From: Parapristionchus giblindavisi
Taxonomy: Eukaryota > Nematoda > Chromadorea > Rhabditida > Diplogasteridae
NCBI GenBank assembly: GCA_943737045.1
Contig: CALSFV010000256.1
Coordinates: 248,001 to 312,000 of the forward strand
DNA length: 64,000 nucleotides
Direction: 5' to 3'
Shown here: positions 59,498 through 64,000 of the stretch, piece by piece
Layout of the letters: each line of letters starts with the position of its first letter
How positions within the stretch are numbered: the first letter of the stretch is position 1
Notes under the pieces: generated by a model
What the model was told of the DNA's origin: nothing
What the model saw: only the letters and a program-made list of their open reading frames with translations
The model's database searches: none
Translations under genes and position numbers: made by a program

Positions 59498-61852
59498 ATG
59501 TACAACGGGAATCCAGACAATCATCGTCGTCAGAATTTGTATCACACACGTCGATTATTCGTATGCACCGAATGTCATCGACAGTTCAGAAATACGGTTA
59601 GTTCTCAAAAGAACAATCGATTTATCACAATTAAATGACAATTGATCAGTCCATTACAATAATAGAAAGAAACTGCGGTTTAAATATGAAACGAGAAACA
59701 AAGCTTCTGCATAAGTCTATAAGAATATGTTCTCGTAATGACAATTCTTTAATATCTATATCCCATTACACCTATATATGAACCTAATAAAGATTATTTG
59801 ATCTATTTAGTTAGTGATTGATTGATCCAAATATGAATTGCTCTTTCCAGGCCGATCTGTATCAGCACGTTGAATTATGTCTACTGGAAGCATTCGAGAG
59901 TGAGGCTCTCTCCATCATCTCGGATATGCCCATCGTGAAGCTGCCTCAGCACGTGCCATCGTCGACTCCTTTCGGAATTGTAGCCAAGGTTCGCTAAATA
60001 AAATAAATAATATTGTAGAAGGATAAAATAATACGTAAAAAGCAATATTCTCCAATGTAAGATAAATTTTTTTATCGCAATCTTATTTATCCTTTATCTT
60101 ATCCAATCGTAATACAATATTACTAATAATATTATTAGTCAGGTAATAATGTTGCCTCATGAAGTTTTATTTATAACATACATTTTCGTCCCACCCACAA
60201 TCTGTTGTTTTTTGCGAATTATAAACTGACCCGAATTTGAACAAAACTGACCCGATCTACATCTCAAGTACTCAAAACTGACCCGGCACTGGATGATTCT
60301 TACTAATCTCGATCTCCCACATATTCCTAGATAGGTTTCGAGTCTCAAAACTGACCGCATCAACAAAAGTGCTCACTCACAATGTGGGTGCTCGAAAATG
60401 TATGATTTATAAAGATATCTAGAAATCAATAAATCGATAAACATCATCACATTTGCAGCCGACAGGTCTGCCAGCCATGGAAGGTCGTGTGGAAGTGCGA
60501 CTGGGTATGCCGATATCGGATAAGGATCAGCCACATGTATTCCTGCCATCGACCAGCAAGGAGGAATATCTGGAAGAGTTAGTGTGAATAATAATAATAA
60601 TAAAAGTTTACCCTCCTCTCTGGCTTCGCTCTCTCGTGGACAACGAAAGCGAGAGAGCATATATGGGCGCCGAAATGGGGGTGCCCCCCTGTAAAATTAG
60701 GGCTTTTCGAACATTTGTGGAATGCTTCCTGTAAAATACTCGTTTAGGTGAAATTTTTGGGGAAAAAAAGCGGAAGGCCCCCTGTAAAAGTAGCCATTTT
60801 TCGTTCGGATGCCCCCTGTAGAGTCGAGCTCCAGGTAGGCCCATGTATGCGAGAGAGCATTGCCAGAGAAAAACAAAAAATTAGATCGAGATGTACGTTA
60901 AAGTACAACTAGCGTCTGAATACTAAGATCAGGGGAAAAAGCTTCCTCACGATATAGTTTACCTCTTCCAGCACATTTCTGTTTATTTACTTTACTTTTT
61001 TTAAAAGAAATGAGGACACGGAGCAAGGTCCGTCATCGTCTCGAATGATCGAAGGCCCCGGTGGATTACGGTTGGTGGTTACGGTAGAGAAGGAGGATCT
61101 GAGAGGAGATATCGATGTTGATTTGGATAAGGATAATGGTTGGTTTATCGATTTATTCATTGATTTATTGATCGCAACGCGACAGTTTACACCCATTTGG
61201 TGAGCAGGCCCATTCGTGTTTCGGGTAGTAGGTTTTGGGTCGTTTGATTAACCATTGTTGTTTCAGCTCGCGAAGTAAATAAACAAACCATTATATTTTC
61301 CACACCGTTTCTTCAACACAGGGAGAGCGGTCACTGAACACATTGGCAAAATGCCAAAAATTACAGTATGGTGCATTTTAACCGTCTGCGCTCTCTCACT
61401 TTTACGTAGTCTATTTTACTTTTACGTAGTCCTTTTCTCTGTCACTCCATTGCCGCTCCCGAAACGTTGTGTAATACAGTTATCACCTTTGTGGCACCAT
61501 ATTTTTGCGTTTTCCACCTATCTTATAACAATAATAATAATTTAGTCACCATAACTAGGCAAATGTGTGATAGAATAATCTGTACAATCTCCGGTATTTT
61601 GCGATGATTAGAAATTTTTTTCCGTTGATGGGTATCTAGACGGATAGTCTGTGAAACACTTGTTAGAAAGAAATAATTTAAAAAATTGAACAATTATGTA
61701 TTAAAATTTTTATTTAATTAAATAATTATGTAAATAAATAAATAAATGCGATTCAGGCATGTCCATACTGGAGATGCAAGATGGCGATTATATGGATGAA
61801 GATCTGGCTGGAATACAGGAGGAAGAGGAGGAGATCAATAGTGGGTTTTAAA

Positions 61853-61903
<51 letters not shown>

Positions 61904-63684
61904 CATACGTGGGCTAGCTTTGCCGCTGGAAATTCAAATCGGGTTGGTCGGACGCAAAAAGTCGGGTGGGTTGGGGCACAAAACATTCATTTTTGAATTA
62001 ATTTTGGCCATATTGTTGTCATTTTTAATTGAAAAATCGCGTGGGTCGGGTACCAAAAAAGAGCTTCCCTCTTGCGGCAATGACGCCCACGTATGATTAT
62101 TATAATTATTATTAATCTAGATGATACAATATCTCAACCCCTCGTGACATACAATCGTCGTCAAGTCATCGGTGCTCTGGCCAATGCTGAGGATGAACCG
62201 TACAAGCCGAAGATGGAATGTCCCACGTGTGGACTGGTACTGTATCGGTAAGTTGATTATCGATTTTTTTTTTGAAATTATTGATTTTATAATTCTTTTG
62301 TCAGCTGAAATGTTCTTGACCAGGTTATCAACAACAATTGTGTGATTGTGACTTGTGACTTGATGTAATAAAATATATAATAAATAATAATAATAATAAA
62401 TACTTGCAGACATAACTTCGCTACACACTACCGTATCCACACGGGTGAATTGCCCTTCCCGTGTCAGTACTGCGAGAAACGATTTAGGTGGGTAAATATG
62501 GAACTTTATTAAATTACGGTCATTTGTACCATTTGCTCTGTCAAATTATGTGGTATTATATCAATCACTTTTTTTTTGTATTTTAAAGGAACACCAGGTG
62601 CTAATTTGAAATTCTCCGCTCTGGCAACGCTTGCTTCCTTTGTCTACGCGAGAGTGCTGCCAGAGCGGAGAGTTTCAAATTACCTCGCAGTTTGAGGAGT
62701 TAATTTAATCTAATTATTAGATAATGAAATATTGATTTATCGATTAAATATAATCGATTAAAGGTCATCGTCAGCATTGAAAGTGCACACACGCGCTCAC
62801 ACAGGTGAGAAGCCGTACGAGTGTCCTTCGTGTGACTACGCTGCTCTCACAAAGCGAAATCTCGACCGACACATCCTGAACAACCATGTGAGAGCCGGAG
62901 AACGGAGAGGACCGCGGTTTAGGAAGAGCAAGTGAGTCCGGTGAATTTGACCATATTGAAAAAATTGGTTATTGGTTAGATTGTGTATGTGGATTTGCCA
63001 TGACATGGAATGGAGACGTCGATGTAAAAAATCGCGTTGACGTAGACTTGCAAGTGTAATACTTGGTGGAAATGATAAGTGGGCTTTAAGTTTTGAAATA
63101 TCAGAGTCTCCTACTTGCAGATACCGTATGGACTCGGAGGATACACTATCGGCGTGGAATCTACTGGACAGGCCAGACGTGGATCAGTCGACGTCCGTGA
63201 CGAACCGAAGCGTCTACGATGCCAGGAAGGATCATCAGTATGAGGGGGTATGATGTGCTACTTGCTCGTTTCTCCTTATTTTCTGTTGAAAAGTCGCGAG
63301 ATTAAAAGAAAGTCAGAGAAAATCTCTCTTTTATTTCATAACTTTTGAATAGCACTTTAAAAATGAGTGTTGCAAGCGTGACAACGATGAGATTTTCGCC
63401 TCTACTGTTTCTTAATAATAATTTATAAATCTTTGATCTGTCTTTCTGCCTGGTCTAAAGTGAAAGAGACTATTTTTGATTGCTATGGAGATTGCTATGA
63501 ATTGCTATTATGACATAATTTGTGGAATAAGCGGCTAAAGTTTTGCAAGAACAACAACAAGTATGTGGTAATTGTAAGAATAGATTGATTATTCCAGTTG
63601 GAAGAGGAGGAGGAGATTGTGGAGTACGGTGACGATGATGAAATGGGAATGGAGGAAGTGCTCGAGGAGGCTGATGATCAATAA
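59498..63684 (+). CDS. C2H2 zinc-finger transcription factor, four fingers
   Basis: A 385-residue putative nuclear DNA-binding protein from ten exons: 59498-59596, 59851-59988, 60459-60577, 61008-61138, 61757-61840, 62121-62247, 62410-62487, 62764-62931, 63121-63247 and 63598-63684, with every phase consistent. An N-terminal finger ([17 protein letters not shown]) is C2HC-like. After an acidic linker ([18 protein letters not shown]) come three C2H2 fingers: [39 protein letters not shown] and [20 protein letters not shown]. They are joined by TGELPF and TGEKPY linkers, the usual sign of DNA binding. A basic stretch ([14 protein letters not shown]) may act as nuclear signal. The C-terminus is acidic ([14 protein letters not shown]). 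Introns 3 and 7 contain palindromic MITEs and intron 5 a (TTA)n run. No symbol assigned. Confidence 0.92.
60601..60900. repeat. Palindromic MITE split by another insertion
   Basis: The palindromic family member (left part 60601-60660, right part 60849-60900) is interrupted by a 188-bp insert at 60661-60848. The 12-bp sequence GCGAGAGAGCAT is duplicated at both junctions. The insert contains repeated CCCCCTGTAAAA words and ends ATATGGGC / GCCCATGTAT. Confidence 0.8.
61855..61905 (+). repeat. (TTA)n microsatellite in zinc-finger intron 5
   Basis: About 16 TTA units. They give a poly-Tyr artefact frame. Confidence 0.9.
62584..62700. repeat. Palindromic MITE in zinc-finger intron 7
   Basis: TTAAAGGAACACCAGGTGCT ... 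AATTACCTCGCAGTTTGAGG with well-paired inner arms TCTCCGCTCTGGCAACGCTT / GTGCTGCCAGAGCGGAGAGT. Confidence 0.8.
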
Positions 63685-64000
63685 GCCCCGCCCACTTTTG
63701 TGTTTAAGTCCCGCCCATTTTTTTGTTTTGTAAAAAATAGCCTAAAAGGTGGCTGTGCAGTTTTCAACCACTTTTCTGTCCCTACCGTAGTGAAGCTAGA
63801 AGTGAGCCCCGATATTCGTGTAAATAAGTGTATCTGTAGATATAAGTGCTCCATTCAGTGAATTTACCGTAATCAGCTGCCCAAACCAATTAGTCGTTTA
63901 GTGGCAGCAATTCCCTCCATGTGGTTGATAAATGAATTTGTATTGTACTGTACTGCATGCTTTGACTGATTTATTTCTTTGAAATGACCAAAAACATGCA
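63685..64000 (+). other. 3' region of the zinc-finger gene
   Basis: Begins directly after the stop. Repeated CCCGCCCA words, then CTACCGTAG-type motifs. No further coding sequence is seen before the window end. Confidence 0.5.

Overview
This looks like nuclear DNA of a free-living nematode, probably a rhabditid or diplogastrid (Pristionchus-like); the genus is inference. Genes have many short exons with GT..AG introns and TTTCAG/TTGCAG-type acceptors. Introns are full of TACGGTAG/CTACCGTA and ATCGAT motifs. The gene families (transthyretin-like secreted proteins, PP1-like phosphatases in tandem, small bZIP factors) are typical of nematodes. No prokaryotic feature (operon, Shine-Dalgarno site, CRISPR) is present. 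Exon coordinates below were worked out by hand from splice sites and reading-frame continuity.

Layout. 1-23.4 kb has no convincing gene and is mostly transposable-element debris: a diverged tandem segmental duplication (about 1.9-9.4 kb versus 9.4-13.9 kb), a full-length dead mariner (10811-12061), a 1.6-kb TIR element with subterminal minisatellites (7301-8936), several foldback/MITE elements and (GA)n tracts. 23.4-30.3 kb (minus strand) holds two transthyretin-like secreted-protein genes. The third intron of the downstream one contains a CR1-like reverse transcriptase and two tRNA-Gln genes. 32.3-36.1 kb (plus) holds two tandem bZIP genes. 38.4-40.9 kb (plus) is a secreted six-EF-hand protein. 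41.3-51.1 kb (minus) holds two nearly identical PP1-like phosphatase genes on a tandem repeat of about 7 kb. 51.3-59.2 kb is a giant inverted repeat with arms of about 3.6 kb around a 508-bp spacer. 59.5-63.7 kb (plus) is a ten-exon C2H2 zinc-finger gene.

The genes do not form a pathway. The shared theme is local duplication (TTR pair, bZIP pair, PP1 pair, palindrome) together with intense MITE activity. Several insertions can be ordered in time because an empty paralogous site lies in the same window.
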